A stretch of 64,000 nt of DNA from an uncultured Eubacterium sp. (lineage in GTDB: Bacteria; Bacillota; Clostridia; Lachnospirales; Lachnospiraceae). How positions within the stretch are numbered: position 1 is the stretch's first letter; each line of letters begins with the position of its first letter. The position numbers and the translations under genes were made by a program. The notes under the pieces are model-generated. The model made no database searches, was not told the DNA's origin, and saw only the letters and a list, made by a program, of their open reading frames with translations. Shown piece by piece: positions 18,201 through 25,572 of this stretch. The stretch is from the NCBI GenBank assembly GCA_910584645.1, contig CAJUAU010000015.1, positions 10,682 to 74,681 on the forward strand. The letters are read 5' to 3'.

Positions 18201-18990
18201 TCTCTACCCCGGGAGTGACCGGGGTGATGCCTTCTGACACTTTTTCATCACCGGCACTCTGGATCCGGCTTTCCTCCGGACATGTGACCTCCTCTCCCGG
18301 AAATTCTGCCTCAAAGCCAAAGCTTATCTTTTCTCCCGCCGGGATCCTGGCATTGTAGTCCATATTAGCAAGTTCATATGTATCAGACCGGCTGTCCAGG
18401 ATTTTTGCATTCCAGATATTTGTGATCCTGGCATCGTATTGGAATGAAAGCTGCCAGTCATCGATAACATGATCCGTATGATTATAGATCTCCGCCTCTA
18501 TGACAGCATGCCTGTCCCACTGATCCGCGATGCGATAGGAAACAGAATATTCCTCTGGCTGGTTTTCCTGATATTTACCCTGAACCAATTTCATCTTGTC
18601 CAGATCCCCCAGATGCCCCCTGTCCATCTGGCAGCCAAAGATGATTTTCCCTCCTGGCTCTATGCTGCGGTTAAACTCCTGACAGGAAAAAGTAATTGTG
18701 TCATCCTTCTCCGCCCATTCTACGTTCCATGCATTGGCCACGGTTCCCCCGGAAAACCATGACAGGATCTTCCAGTTGCGGATGGTCCTGCTGCCGGTGT
18801 TTGCCACAACCACCTCTGCCACCGAACCATCCTGCCAGGAGGACTGTTCCTCCACGGTGATCTCATATCCCTCTCCCCGATATACCTTTTTCGTTTCTGC
18901 CGCGCGGGCAGATGGCAGACCACTAAATTCACCCGCGATAAATCCAAGGATCAATAGAATCGCCAAAAGTCTGTTTCTTCGCTTTTTCAA
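15262..18990 (-). CDS. Secreted subtilisin-like protease with CBM2-like and phospholipase-C-like regions
   Basis: 1242 residues from a TTG start at 18990 behind GGAAGGG; the longer frame to 19137 would cross the promoter. Order: signal peptide (to ~31); two CBM2-like beta domains (~41-125, ~147-232; conserved WN and FG turns); peptidase S8 with Asp316 (VALLDSGVNY), His350 (SGHGTAV), Asn493 (AAAGNDG) and Ser553 (FSGSSMAVP); a helical region with HAHPWFHGYY and MALHTLTDTYAHS (813-824), like zinc-dependent phospholipase C/DUF6765 folds; and a C-terminal beta domain (~1086-1242, VELTWEDPSLDLDS) resembling DUF2135. All triad residues are present. It heads an operon with two LRR proteins and has a paralogue at 44266-48459. 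The substrate is unknown. Confidence 0.85.
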   Translation of the reverse strand: MKKRRNRLLAILLILGFIAGEFSGLPSARAAETKKVYRGEGYEITVEEQSSWQDGSVAEVVVANTGSRTIRNWKILSWFSGGTVANAWNVEWAEKDDTITFSCQEFNRSIEPGGKIIFGCQMDRGHLGDLDKMKLVQGKYQENQPEEYSVSYRIADQWDRHAVIEAEIYNHTDHVIDDWQLSFQYDARITNIWNAKILDSRSDTYELANMDYNARIPAGEKISFGFEAEFPGEEVTCPEESRIQSAGDEKVSEGITPVTPGVETGDEEDFDPETDAYVYHDIENQDWNMEMINADCDIVKKALEHPRGAVRVALLDSGVNYSDEVYVSARKNFVPGEDEYSPLYEDVSGHGTAVAEVLASNPKGTPVSVDEYGTEEEQYSDFETEDLKCEGEDYERLAGEEEASGSSLFQVLDSGYEWNQGVNPTVDLISAKVLDENNETTVEQVVQAIDWAIEMDSDIISMSFGMKEDSEKLHRAVRRAHKAGLLLVAAAGNDGETEYPAAYKEVMSVGAVDSVARQPEGSAAGKDVEVVAPGEFILSRGAFDSMQIFSGSSMAVPHVVGLASMLWQKDTSRTAGFIRSLIGATARECGTSGEYGHGLIDCEYALEHYEEFAALYQEEKSADFSDLPQEEMENEEEIDTDAGVRSLYGSWGKDEHEAFVTKNVKKDGKYKRNWENLRKDIMILKKGAVLSDSEKNPDCRGMHAHPWFHGYYGEKKWNKETEEQEVESNYLAGYYYLYTLAEGMYSGGRMNLQRDMTASVFQNNEELKNAYEGINHAFEDPDKIGSLEWGKISSYCQDKKAKKERSLLLMGMALHTLTDTYAHSTFCRDNTKKKSIKWSAITHKKTDKKTGKKRADSTKYYDRRYKNAKKAASALMKRIKVSADKGFTGFKPGKSCLAVYGAPSYYDITKHIKTTKSGERFIQMKYFKEAYAMGRGDDYPGQLYGLKDLDAGVLRDVSGRLQCISLKHVSQKTKGFQVIKNMPKKGIKSAVGKLYSSVTGGLVGTVLSESGGFEFCVSKDSELRFTVAQKESGNRFCSIISGGRVYTESGRSIPCLTYGEEEEQEENTQVMCGIYPFEYDLSKLSYRVELTWEDPSLDLDSLLIVDFPSIPDAKTGYYFYMTYFVEKTFRPELGDVFQKDDRAEIVKDVKDGSGPEVTKIYELEEGGYYSFSVRNYSGKSQELLSRSGAKVKLYKGDEKTPMYTCSVPEGKGYYWEAFILLGDSGILLPYNRLTYDVRGYEE

Positions 18991-19038
18991 TGCTGTATTC
19001 CCTTCCTTTCCAAAAAATTTGAATGTCTTTACCTGTCT

Positions 19039-19067
19039 ATTATAGCATTCCATTTTCTGGAATTCAA
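19039..19067 (-). promoter_or_regulatory. Promoter of protease-LRR operon with palindrome in spacer
   Basis: On the minus strand TTGAAT (19067-19062), a 17-base spacer and TATAAT (19044-19039). The spacer and -35 edge carry a perfect inverted repeat, ATTCCA (19047-19052) and TGGAAT (19058-19063), well placed for a repressor. Confidence 0.7.
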
Positions 19068-19176
19068 CGGAAATTCGGCGTTTTGGCGTGAACGACATGA
19101 ATTTGCGATGAACGACACAGCCCCCACTATTTCCCATGTCTGCCAGGGTGGTGCGCGTATCTTTTTAACGGCGCCC

Positions 19177-21015
19177 TCAGGCATAATACTGTGCCTGAGC
19201 GTTCCACATCTCATGGTAAATCCCATCCTCCTCTTTCAAAAGTTCCTCATGGCTTCCCTGCTGGACGATCTTACCGTGGTCAAAAACAAGGATCTGGCTG
19301 CAGAAACGGCAGCTTGACATGCGGTGGGATATATAAATGGCGGTCTTTTCTCCCACCAGTTTATCAAAACTACGGTAAATTTCATATTCTGATACCGGAT
19401 CCAGCGCCGATGTAGGCTCATCCAGAATAACCAGAGGCGAATCTTTATACAACGCGCGGGCAATAGCGATCTTCTGCGCCTCGCCGCCGGATATCTCGAC
19501 ACCGTCCTCCTCCAGTTTATAAAGGCTTGTATGGATATCCTGGTCCAGTTTGCCCAGACGCTCTGCAAATCCCGCTTTTTCCAGGCAGTTTCTGACCTTC
19601 CTCTCATCAAATTCTTTTGATACTGCCACATTCTCCGCGATGGAAAAGGAAAACAACTGAAAATCCTGAAATACCACGGAAAACAGCTGGATATATTCGT
19701 CGTAATCATAGTAGCGGATATCAATACCGTTTAAGAGGATCTGCCCCTCTGTGGGATCATACAGACGGCACAACAGTTTGATAAAGGTGGTTTTCCCGGC
19801 GCCATTCGGACCTACCAGAGACATCTTTTTTCCAACTTTCAATTTCAGTGAAACGTGTTCCAGAACCGGTTCCACACTGTTGGGATAAGAAAAAGATACA
19901 TCCCGGAACTCAAATTCATATTCGTTGTCATCGCGTTTTTCGATGGGAAGACTGCCTTTATACTTTTCGTTCTCAATGCTCATAAAATCCTCAAAATAGG
20001 CAAGGTACTGGGCGCAGATCGAAATCTCCATATATGTGCCCACCACGCTTCCCAGGGATGTACTGAATTTGGTGAACGCACTGACATACCGCGCCACACT
20101 TCCGATACTGATCAGACCAAATCCCGCCTTGACGCCGACATAAACATAACTGGCGATGGTATAGACGGCGCTGCAGCAGCCGTTCAGGAAAGAATATTTT
20201 TCGATGCGTTTTCTCATTTTCAAAGAAGCATCCATTATGCTGCTGATGTCCTTCTTATACCTGCCGCTGATGGTATCTGCAATATCATACATCCGTATAT
20301 CTTTTCCCTTCTCATAATTTGCTGTGTTCATGAGAAAAGACATAAAATACCCGTAGCGCCTGTTGGCATCCACATTTACATCAAAGGTCTCCTTCTGGAT
20401 CTGACCAATGCGGCGCTGGTTCCATCCAAGAAAGATAAGTTGTCCCACAAGGATGAGATTCAGCAATATGCTTCCGTAATGGGATTGGACGAAGCAGAAA
20501 AAGTCAGAACCTGTTACCTGCCCCACTGTAAAGAACACAGGAATAAACAGCACCGCGGCGTATACGATATCTGCTATTACACCGATCATATTGGCAAGCC
20601 GGTCACAGAAGGCAGAGATATCCCCATTTGTATTCATACCCTCCCTCGCCTTGTGGATCCCCTCCAGCGTCTCCTTTTTTTCTAACAATTCATAATCAAG
20701 CGTTAATCCTTTTTCTGAGATCATTTTCTGAATCTGTTCTGCCAGTATATATTTTCGCACATTGACCAGCTTGTCAACACCCCAGCAAAGCATATTCAAT
20801 ATAAAATTCAGTACCATCATCCACAGTGCATAATAGAAAATTTCTTCAAAAGTTTTCCTTTGCAGCAACGCATCAATGATCATACTGCTGCCCACAATAT
20901 TTACATAAGGTATTGCCGCGCCGGATAATTTCATTATGACAAGCAGCGGCAGAAAGCTGGGACACAGCCGGTTTACAATCTTTAATACAAGATGGATCGC
21001 TTTCCTATTCTTCAT
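19177..21015 (-). CDS. ABC transporter, fused permease/ATP-binding subunit
   Basis: 612 residues from ATG 21015 (AGGAGG just upstream). The N-terminal ~310 residues are membrane-spanning. The C-terminal ATPase domain has Walker A GPNGAGKTT, signature ISGGEAQK and Walker B VILDEPTSALDP with the catalytic Glu intact. Its start overlaps the stop of the preceding half-transporter by 11 bases, so the two are translationally coupled and probably form a heterodimeric exporter. The substrate is not evident: no peptide precursor or peptidase domain is adjacent. It lies between the protease promoter and a two-component system, but has its own promoter. Confidence 0.9.
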   Translation of the reverse strand: MKNRKAIHLVLKIVNRLCPSFLPLLVIMKLSGAAIPYVNIVGSSMIIDALLQRKTFEEIFYYALWMMVLNFILNMLCWGVDKLVNVRKYILAEQIQKMISEKGLTLDYELLEKKETLEGIHKAREGMNTNGDISAFCDRLANMIGVIADIVYAAVLFIPVFFTVGQVTGSDFFCFVQSHYGSILLNLILVGQLIFLGWNQRRIGQIQKETFDVNVDANRRYGYFMSFLMNTANYEKGKDIRMYDIADTISGRYKKDISSIMDASLKMRKRIEKYSFLNGCCSAVYTIASYVYVGVKAGFGLISIGSVARYVSAFTKFSTSLGSVVGTYMEISICAQYLAYFEDFMSIENEKYKGSLPIEKRDDNEYEFEFRDVSFSYPNSVEPVLEHVSLKLKVGKKMSLVGPNGAGKTTFIKLLCRLYDPTEGQILLNGIDIRYYDYDEYIQLFSVVFQDFQLFSFSIAENVAVSKEFDERKVRNCLEKAGFAERLGKLDQDIHTSLYKLEEDGVEISGGEAQKIAIARALYKDSPLVILDEPTSALDPVSEYEIYRSFDKLVGEKTAIYISHRMSSCRFCSQILVFDHGKIVQQGSHEELLKEEDGIYHEMWNAQAQYYA

Positions 21016-22810
21016 GTTTCTCCTCCTGTTTCCGGTAATAGTGACTTTGAATCTCGAACATCTCTGCGTACGCTCCCTTTCTGGCAAGCAGTTCCTCGTG
21101 GGTTCCCCTCTCCACCACTTTTCCCTCCGACAAATATAAAATTTCATCGCAGAACCTGGTACTTGCCAGGCGGTGGGAAATAAACACAGATGTCTTTTCC
21201 TGTGTCATCTCATTATACTTTTCATATATGTGGCTCTCCGCAATGGGATCAAGAGCGCTGGTAGGTTCATCTAAGATGAGGCATTTTCCATTTTTATACA
21301 ATGCCCTTGCGATCAGCAGTTTTTGTATCTCCCCGCCAGAAAAACTAACACCGTCTTTTTCCAATGTCTGGGAAATATATGTGTCCTCTTTGTCCTTTAA
21401 TGAATTCACTTTTTCCCAGATGTCCGCCTCTTTCAGACACTGCCTCACCCTCTCCCGGTCAATGTCTGCCTCCTTCCCGCCAGCGACATTCATCGCCACG
21501 GTAAAGGCGGTCATAAACCCGTCCTGAAAAACCGGGGAGATCAGCCTTCCATACTCCTCCATATCATAATCCCTGGTACTGATGCCATTAATGAGGACTT
21601 CCCCTTCCGTCGGCAGATAAAATCCACAGAGCAATTTTACGATCGTCGTCTTGCCGGCGCCATTATTGCCCACAAGGGCGACCTTCTCTCCGGGCTCAAT
21701 GCGGAAACTAAGATGGGACAATACATTTTTTCCTTCCTCGTCATACCGGAAAGAAACATCCCGGAACTCAATGGAAACCTCAGAAGATAAATCCGGCTTA
21801 TCCCCGCCCCCATGGCGGAAAACATCCGGAATATCCATTGCCTCCTTATAGTACCCCATCTCCACGTTTGTCTCCATTGTCTGGGACAGATGGGTTACCG
21901 TCTCATTCATCCAAACAGAAAAACCCGCTACCACGCCCACATAAAAGGTAAACTGCGACACAGATATGCCGCCATTCAGCACCATATGGATCAATATGGT
22001 GTACATAACAAAATCCCGTATAAAATTTCCCACCTGCTCCCCCACAGTAGGGAAATACCAATGCAGCTCCTGTCTGGCGATCACACGGTGCATTTTCTGG
22101 ATCTGTTCATCAAATATCTTCCGGAACCAGTTTTCCACATGATAAATGCGGATATCTTTCCCATATTCCAGGGAGATGCCCTGGTGCTGCAGCATGGAAT
22201 TGACACGTGCCGCCTGATACCGTTCGTTTGCAAGTCTCCGCCAGTACAGGATCGCATGCTTTTTGAGGTAAAAGGTCACAACTGTGGTAACGGCAACGAT
22301 AAGAAGAATGCTCCAGTGCATGGAAAACATAATAGTTCCATAGGATAACAGACCAAATATTCCATAAAACAACTCAAAGGAATAACGAGCCAGTCCCTCT
22401 ACGCCGCGGGAATTATTTAAGACACTCTGCATTCCCTTATACATCTTCTGCTGTTTATCCGCCGGCTCCAGATTACAATAATCCATCCTCAGGCATTTGC
22501 GCAGCAGGCGGGCACAGAATATATGCAGACGGGTTCCCATAATGTATATGCTGAAACGGTTCTCAAGGATGACGCTGATCCCTGTCAAAAACATATTTAC
22601 GATAATGAGCCCGCTGATCCCCAGTACATAATCCTTCAGATCTCCCCTGGTAAGCATCTCGATGGCAAGCGCTGGTATCGCACTTATTATAAGAGGGGTT
22701 ACAATCCGGATAAGTGCATATACCGGCAGCTGCCAGCAGCTTTGCCGGGAATAAAGAAATAACTCTCTGTAGATCTCAGAGATGTTTTTCAATATTCGTT
22801 TCGTGTTCAT
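21005..22810 (-). CDS. ABC transporter, fused permease/ATP-binding subunit, partner
   Basis: 601 residues. Membrane domain ~1-320, then an ATPase domain with GNNGAGKTT, FSGGEIQK and CLILDEPTSALDP. Both members of this pair keep the catalytic Glu after Walker B, unlike the exporter pair at 51211-54733, so two working ATP sites are expected. The ribosome site is TGGAGG. Transcribed from a promoter overlapping the terminator of the upstream histidine kinase. Confidence 0.9.
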   Translation of the reverse strand: MNTKRILKNISEIYRELFLYSRQSCWQLPVYALIRIVTPLIISAIPALAIEMLTRGDLKDYVLGISGLIIVNMFLTGISVILENRFSIYIMGTRLHIFCARLLRKCLRMDYCNLEPADKQQKMYKGMQSVLNNSRGVEGLARYSFELFYGIFGLLSYGTIMFSMHWSILLIVAVTTVVTFYLKKHAILYWRRLANERYQAARVNSMLQHQGISLEYGKDIRIYHVENWFRKIFDEQIQKMHRVIARQELHWYFPTVGEQVGNFIRDFVMYTILIHMVLNGGISVSQFTFYVGVVAGFSVWMNETVTHLSQTMETNVEMGYYKEAMDIPDVFRHGGGDKPDLSSEVSIEFRDVSFRYDEEGKNVLSHLSFRIEPGEKVALVGNNGAGKTTIVKLLCGFYLPTEGEVLINGISTRDYDMEEYGRLISPVFQDGFMTAFTVAMNVAGGKEADIDRERVRQCLKEADIWEKVNSLKDKEDTYISQTLEKDGVSFSGGEIQKLLIARALYKNGKCLILDEPTSALDPIAESHIYEKYNEMTQEKTSVFISHRLASTRFCDEILYLSEGKVVERGTHEELLARKGAYAEMFEIQSHYYRKQEEKHEE

Positions 22811-22826
22811 AAAAATCCTCCATTCC

Positions 22827-22844
22827 GAGAATATCTATATTCTC
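22827..22844. promoter_or_regulatory. Perfect inverted repeat in ABC operon leader
   Basis: GAGAATAT (22827-22834) and ATATTCTC (22837-22844) flank two bases, 17 bases upstream of the ABC start. It could be an operator for the neighbouring OmpR-type regulator or an mRNA hairpin. Confidence 0.4.
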
Positions 22845-22858
22845 TGTTACCTGGGCTT

Positions 22859-22887
22859 ATCTTATCACGAAATAATGCAGGAAACAA
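22859..22887 (-). promoter_or_regulatory. Predicted promoter of ABC exporter operon
   Basis: On the minus strand TTGTTT (22887-22882), a 17-base spacer and TAAGAT (22864-22859). The -35 lies in the T-run of the terminator behind the histidine kinase gene. Confidence 0.5.
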
Positions 22888-22918
22888 AAAAATGCACGAA
22901 TAGTAACGATTCGTGCAT
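22885..22918 (-). terminator. Terminator of the two-component operon
   Basis: ATGCACGAAT (22892-22901) pairs perfectly with ATTCGTGCAT (22909-22918) around a 7-base loop. On the minus strand it is followed by seven T. It lies 15 bases after the histidine kinase stop. Confidence 0.85.
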
Positions 22919-22933
22919 GAACTACTCTTTATC

Positions 22934-24208
22934 CTATTGTTCTTTTACCGGCAGCCACACGGTGATCCTTGTGCCAAGCCCTTCCCTGGACAGGATCTCA
23001 AAATGCCCCCGGTGTTTATCCACGATCCATTTGGCGATGGAAAGCCCCAGGCCGGAACCTCCCGTACTGCTGTTCCGCGCTGTGTCCGAACGGAAAAACC
23101 GCTCAAAAATATGAGTGACATCCTGCTCTTTCATCCCCTCACCGCTGTCCTGCACAGAAAAGAAGATCTCACCTTCCCCCTCTTCAGCCTTTCCCACAGA
23201 AAAAAGGATCTCATCCCCCTCCCTGCTGTATTTCATGGCATTATCCGCCAGTATGCGCATGGTCTGCTTGAGCATGGTAGCATCCCCCGTCAGGAAGAAT
23301 CTGCCCCCCTCCGGCTTATTCAAAGAGTACTGATGATTTTCATCGATCATACGGGACTCCTCATACACCTCCTTCACCAGTTCTCCCAGATTTACCTTCT
23401 CCTTCAACATCTGGTTTTTTCCGCTGTCAGACCGGGCCAGAAATAATAGCTGTTCTACGAGAGCCGACATATGTTCCGACTCATGTTTGATCGCCTCGAT
23501 CCCTTCTTCCAGGACGGTCTCATCCTCTTTTCCCCAGCGGTCCAGCATATTGGCATATCCCTGGATCACAGAGATTGGTGTGCGCAGCTCATGGGAGGCA
23601 TCCGACACAAAACGCGACTGCTGGCGGTAAGAATCCCTCATACGGTCGATGAGATTATTCACTGCCTGTTCCAGCCCTTGCAGTTCCTTGTCCCCGATAT
23701 GAAGATGCCCCCTGCCATCTTCTGGATCAACATTGGAAATAGCATCCTCCAGAAGATGAAACTTACTCTCGTCAAAAGCGATGCTGCTCAGTTCCTCCGC
23801 CTTTTTAGCCAGTTCATTCAGAGGATGCAGCTGATACCGGATCTTTTTCGCCCCGCCGATCATCTGAAAAAGCAGTGACAGGATCTGTATGGTTCCGACG
23901 ATACACAGGCAAGCTGCTGCAGAGTAAAGAAACATCCTCATATCTGCTTTCAGCACCCTGCCCTGCCCCCAGTCCACTACATAATAAATAACTCCTGTCG
24001 GAGGTCCTTTTTCAAACCAGCGGCTGACCCCTCTCCACTCAAGATCGCCCACCTGATTGAACTCCACTGATACACACCAGGCGGCAGATGCCAGCAAAAA
24101 CATTCCAAGATCCATCCAGAAATAGGATGAAAACTGTTTCCAGACAATCTTTCCGTTGATCTTCCTGGCGATGGAGGACATTCTGTTTCTCTCTTTCACT
24201 TTAGTCAT
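22934..24208 (-). CDS. Sensor histidine kinase
   Basis: 424 residues. Two transmembrane helices (about 28-45 and 110-130) flank a short extracellular loop of ~65 residues. A linker leads into HisKA with SDASHELRTPISV (phospho-His) and HATPase_c with NAMKYS (N box), DSGEGM and GGSGLGLSI. It starts at an ATG overlapping the regulator's stop (ATGACTAA) with GGAGGAG about 10 bases upstream, so it is coupled to it. The small sensor loop gives no hint of the signal. Likely targets are the adjacent exporter or envelope genes, by position only. Confidence 0.93.
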   Translation of the reverse strand: MTKVKERNRMSSIARKINGKIVWKQFSSYFWMDLGMFLLASAAWCVSVEFNQVGDLEWRGVSRWFEKGPPTGVIYYVVDWGQGRVLKADMRMFLYSAAACLCIVGTIQILSLLFQMIGGAKKIRYQLHPLNELAKKAEELSSIAFDESKFHLLEDAISNVDPEDGRGHLHIGDKELQGLEQAVNNLIDRMRDSYRQQSRFVSDASHELRTPISVIQGYANMLDRWGKEDETVLEEGIEAIKHESEHMSALVEQLLFLARSDSGKNQMLKEKVNLGELVKEVYEESRMIDENHQYSLNKPEGGRFFLTGDATMLKQTMRILADNAMKYSREGDEILFSVGKAEEGEGEIFFSVQDSGEGMKEQDVTHIFERFFRSDTARNSSTGGSGLGLSIAKWIVDKHRGHFEILSREGLGTRITVWLPVKEQ

Positions 24209-24911
24209 TTTCTGGTCTCTCCTCCCGGATCACATATCCCACTCCCCGCACCGTTTGTATCATCCGGATCCCAAAACGCTCGTCAATCTTGCTTCTGAGA
24301 TACCGGATGTAGACATCGATCATATTGGTCTCCCCCATATAATCATAACCGCATACCCGGTTCAGAAGCACTTCCCTGGTCATAACGATATTTTTATTTT
24401 CCAGCAGGATCTTTAACAGCTCAAACTCCCTATTGGTCAGTTCCACCTGCCGGCCCGCCACTCTCACCTCATACCGCTGCGTATCCATTGTCAGTTCCCC
24501 GAAAGCCAGGCCCTTCTTCTCTGCCGCCCCGGCTGCCGGTGCCGCCATCGCCGCCTTTTTCAGAACAAGACGGATCCTCGCCAGAAGTTCCTCTATGGCA
24601 AAAGGTTTTGTGATATAATCGTCAGCGCCTCCGTCCAGCCCTGCCACCTTATCCATAACGGCATCTCTGGCGGTCAGAAGGATCACCGGCAGGGCAGACT
24701 TCCTGCGGAGTCTCCGCAGCACCTCAAAGCCATTGAGCTCTGGAAGCATTATGTCCAGAAGCATCAAATCGTAGTTTCCCTGTTCTGCCTCTGCCAGTCC
24801 TTCCCTTCCGTTGATACATTTACCCACCTCGTAGCCTTCATGCTTCAGTTCCAGTTCGATGAATCTTGCAATTTTTTCCTCGTCTTCAACGATCAGTATC
24901 CTCTCCGCCAT
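24201..24911 (-). CDS. OmpR/PhoB-family response regulator
   Basis: 236 residues. Receiver domain with the acidic pair (VEDEE), phospho-acceptor Asp in LMLLDIMLPE and the conserved Lys in ITKPF. A winged-helix DNA-binding domain ends MIQTVRGVGYVI. ATG 24911 was chosen because AAGGAG lies just upstream and the protein then begins AERILIVEDEE. It overlaps the stop of the UBA-like gene by 26 bases. Partner of the following histidine kinase. Confidence 0.95.
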   Translation of the reverse strand: MAERILIVEDEEKIARFIELELKHEGYEVGKCINGREGLAEAEQGNYDLMLLDIMLPELNGFEVLRRLRRKSALPVILLTARDAVMDKVAGLDGGADDYITKPFAIEELLARIRLVLKKAAMAAPAAGAAEKKGLAFGELTMDTQRYEVRVAGRQVELTNREFELLKILLENKNIVMTREVLLNRVCGYDYMGETNMIDVYIRYLRSKIDERFGIRMIQTVRGVGYVIREERPEND

Positions 24912-25431
24912 CTGTAAACTCCTTTTTGATCTTTTCAGCGGCATTGGAGGCGCTGTCCATCGCCTTATTCACATCCACTTCCACCTTATCGATCCCCTCA
25001 AATGAATAGTGGCAGCCACAGAATAGTCCTACCAGCATAACCACAAAGACACACCAGAATGCAATGATAAGTATAATGACAAATACTGTCACTGGAACGC
25101 TGATGATCGTCTTGCCGCCTCGTTCCACTTTAAACAGCGTCTCATTTCCCTTCTGGATCATTCTTCCGCACCAGCTGAAAAAACTGTTCAGCACCTCACT
25201 GAGCCCGCTGTGGCTCTTCCTGGTGGAACTTGCCGCCTTCTCGATCTTCTCTGGTTCCTCATACTGTGTCGTATAGCTGGTGTTTTTGGGTTCCTTTACC
25301 TTTCCCTGCTTTTCCAGATACACGATAGCGTCCAGAAGATCCCAGCCGCACTCCTCCAGCGCCTGTTTCGCCTCCTCGTAACTCACATCTGCCTTTTTTC
25401 TTAACCGCTCGACTTTTTCTAATTCATCCAT
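24886..25431 (-). CDS. UBA-like domain membrane protein (DUF4342-like)
   Basis: 181 residues. The N-terminal ~45 residues form a UBA/TS-N-like three-helix fold (YEEAKQALEECGWDLLDAIV) as seen in DUF4342 proteins. A hydrophobic segment near residues 105-140 (TVFVIILIIAFWCVFVVMLV) anchors it in the membrane, followed by a short charged tail. Its stop lies inside the response-regulator gene, so the three genes form one translationally coupled unit. A role in signalling to the two-component system is inferred from position. Confidence 0.85.
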   Translation of the reverse strand: MDELEKVERLRKKADVSYEEAKQALEECGWDLLDAIVYLEKQGKVKEPKNTSYTTQYEEPEKIEKAASSTRKSHSGLSEVLNSFFSWCGRMIQKGNETLFKVERGGKTIISVPVTVFVIILIIAFWCVFVVMLVGLFCGCHYSFEGIDKVEVDVNKAMDSASNAAEKIKKEFTDGGEDTDR

Positions 25432-25447
25432 CGGATCCCGCCTTTCT

Positions 25448-25466
25448 CCACATCTTTCAGATGTGG
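25448..25466 (-). other. Leader hairpin before UBA-like gene
   Basis: CCACATCT and AGATGTGG form a perfect 8-base stem with a 3-base loop, ending about 16 bases upstream of the start and just before the AGAAAGGCGGG ribosome site. The remaining gap (25467-25572) is AT-rich with no clear feature. Confidence 0.4.
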
Positions 25467-25572
25467 CTCTCTGTTTGGTTTTGCTTGATAAACATATAAT
25501 AACGTATCAGAATTAAAAGATAATTGGCAAAACATTAAAATCAGATTAAAAATACATTTATCTTCTAAGGCG

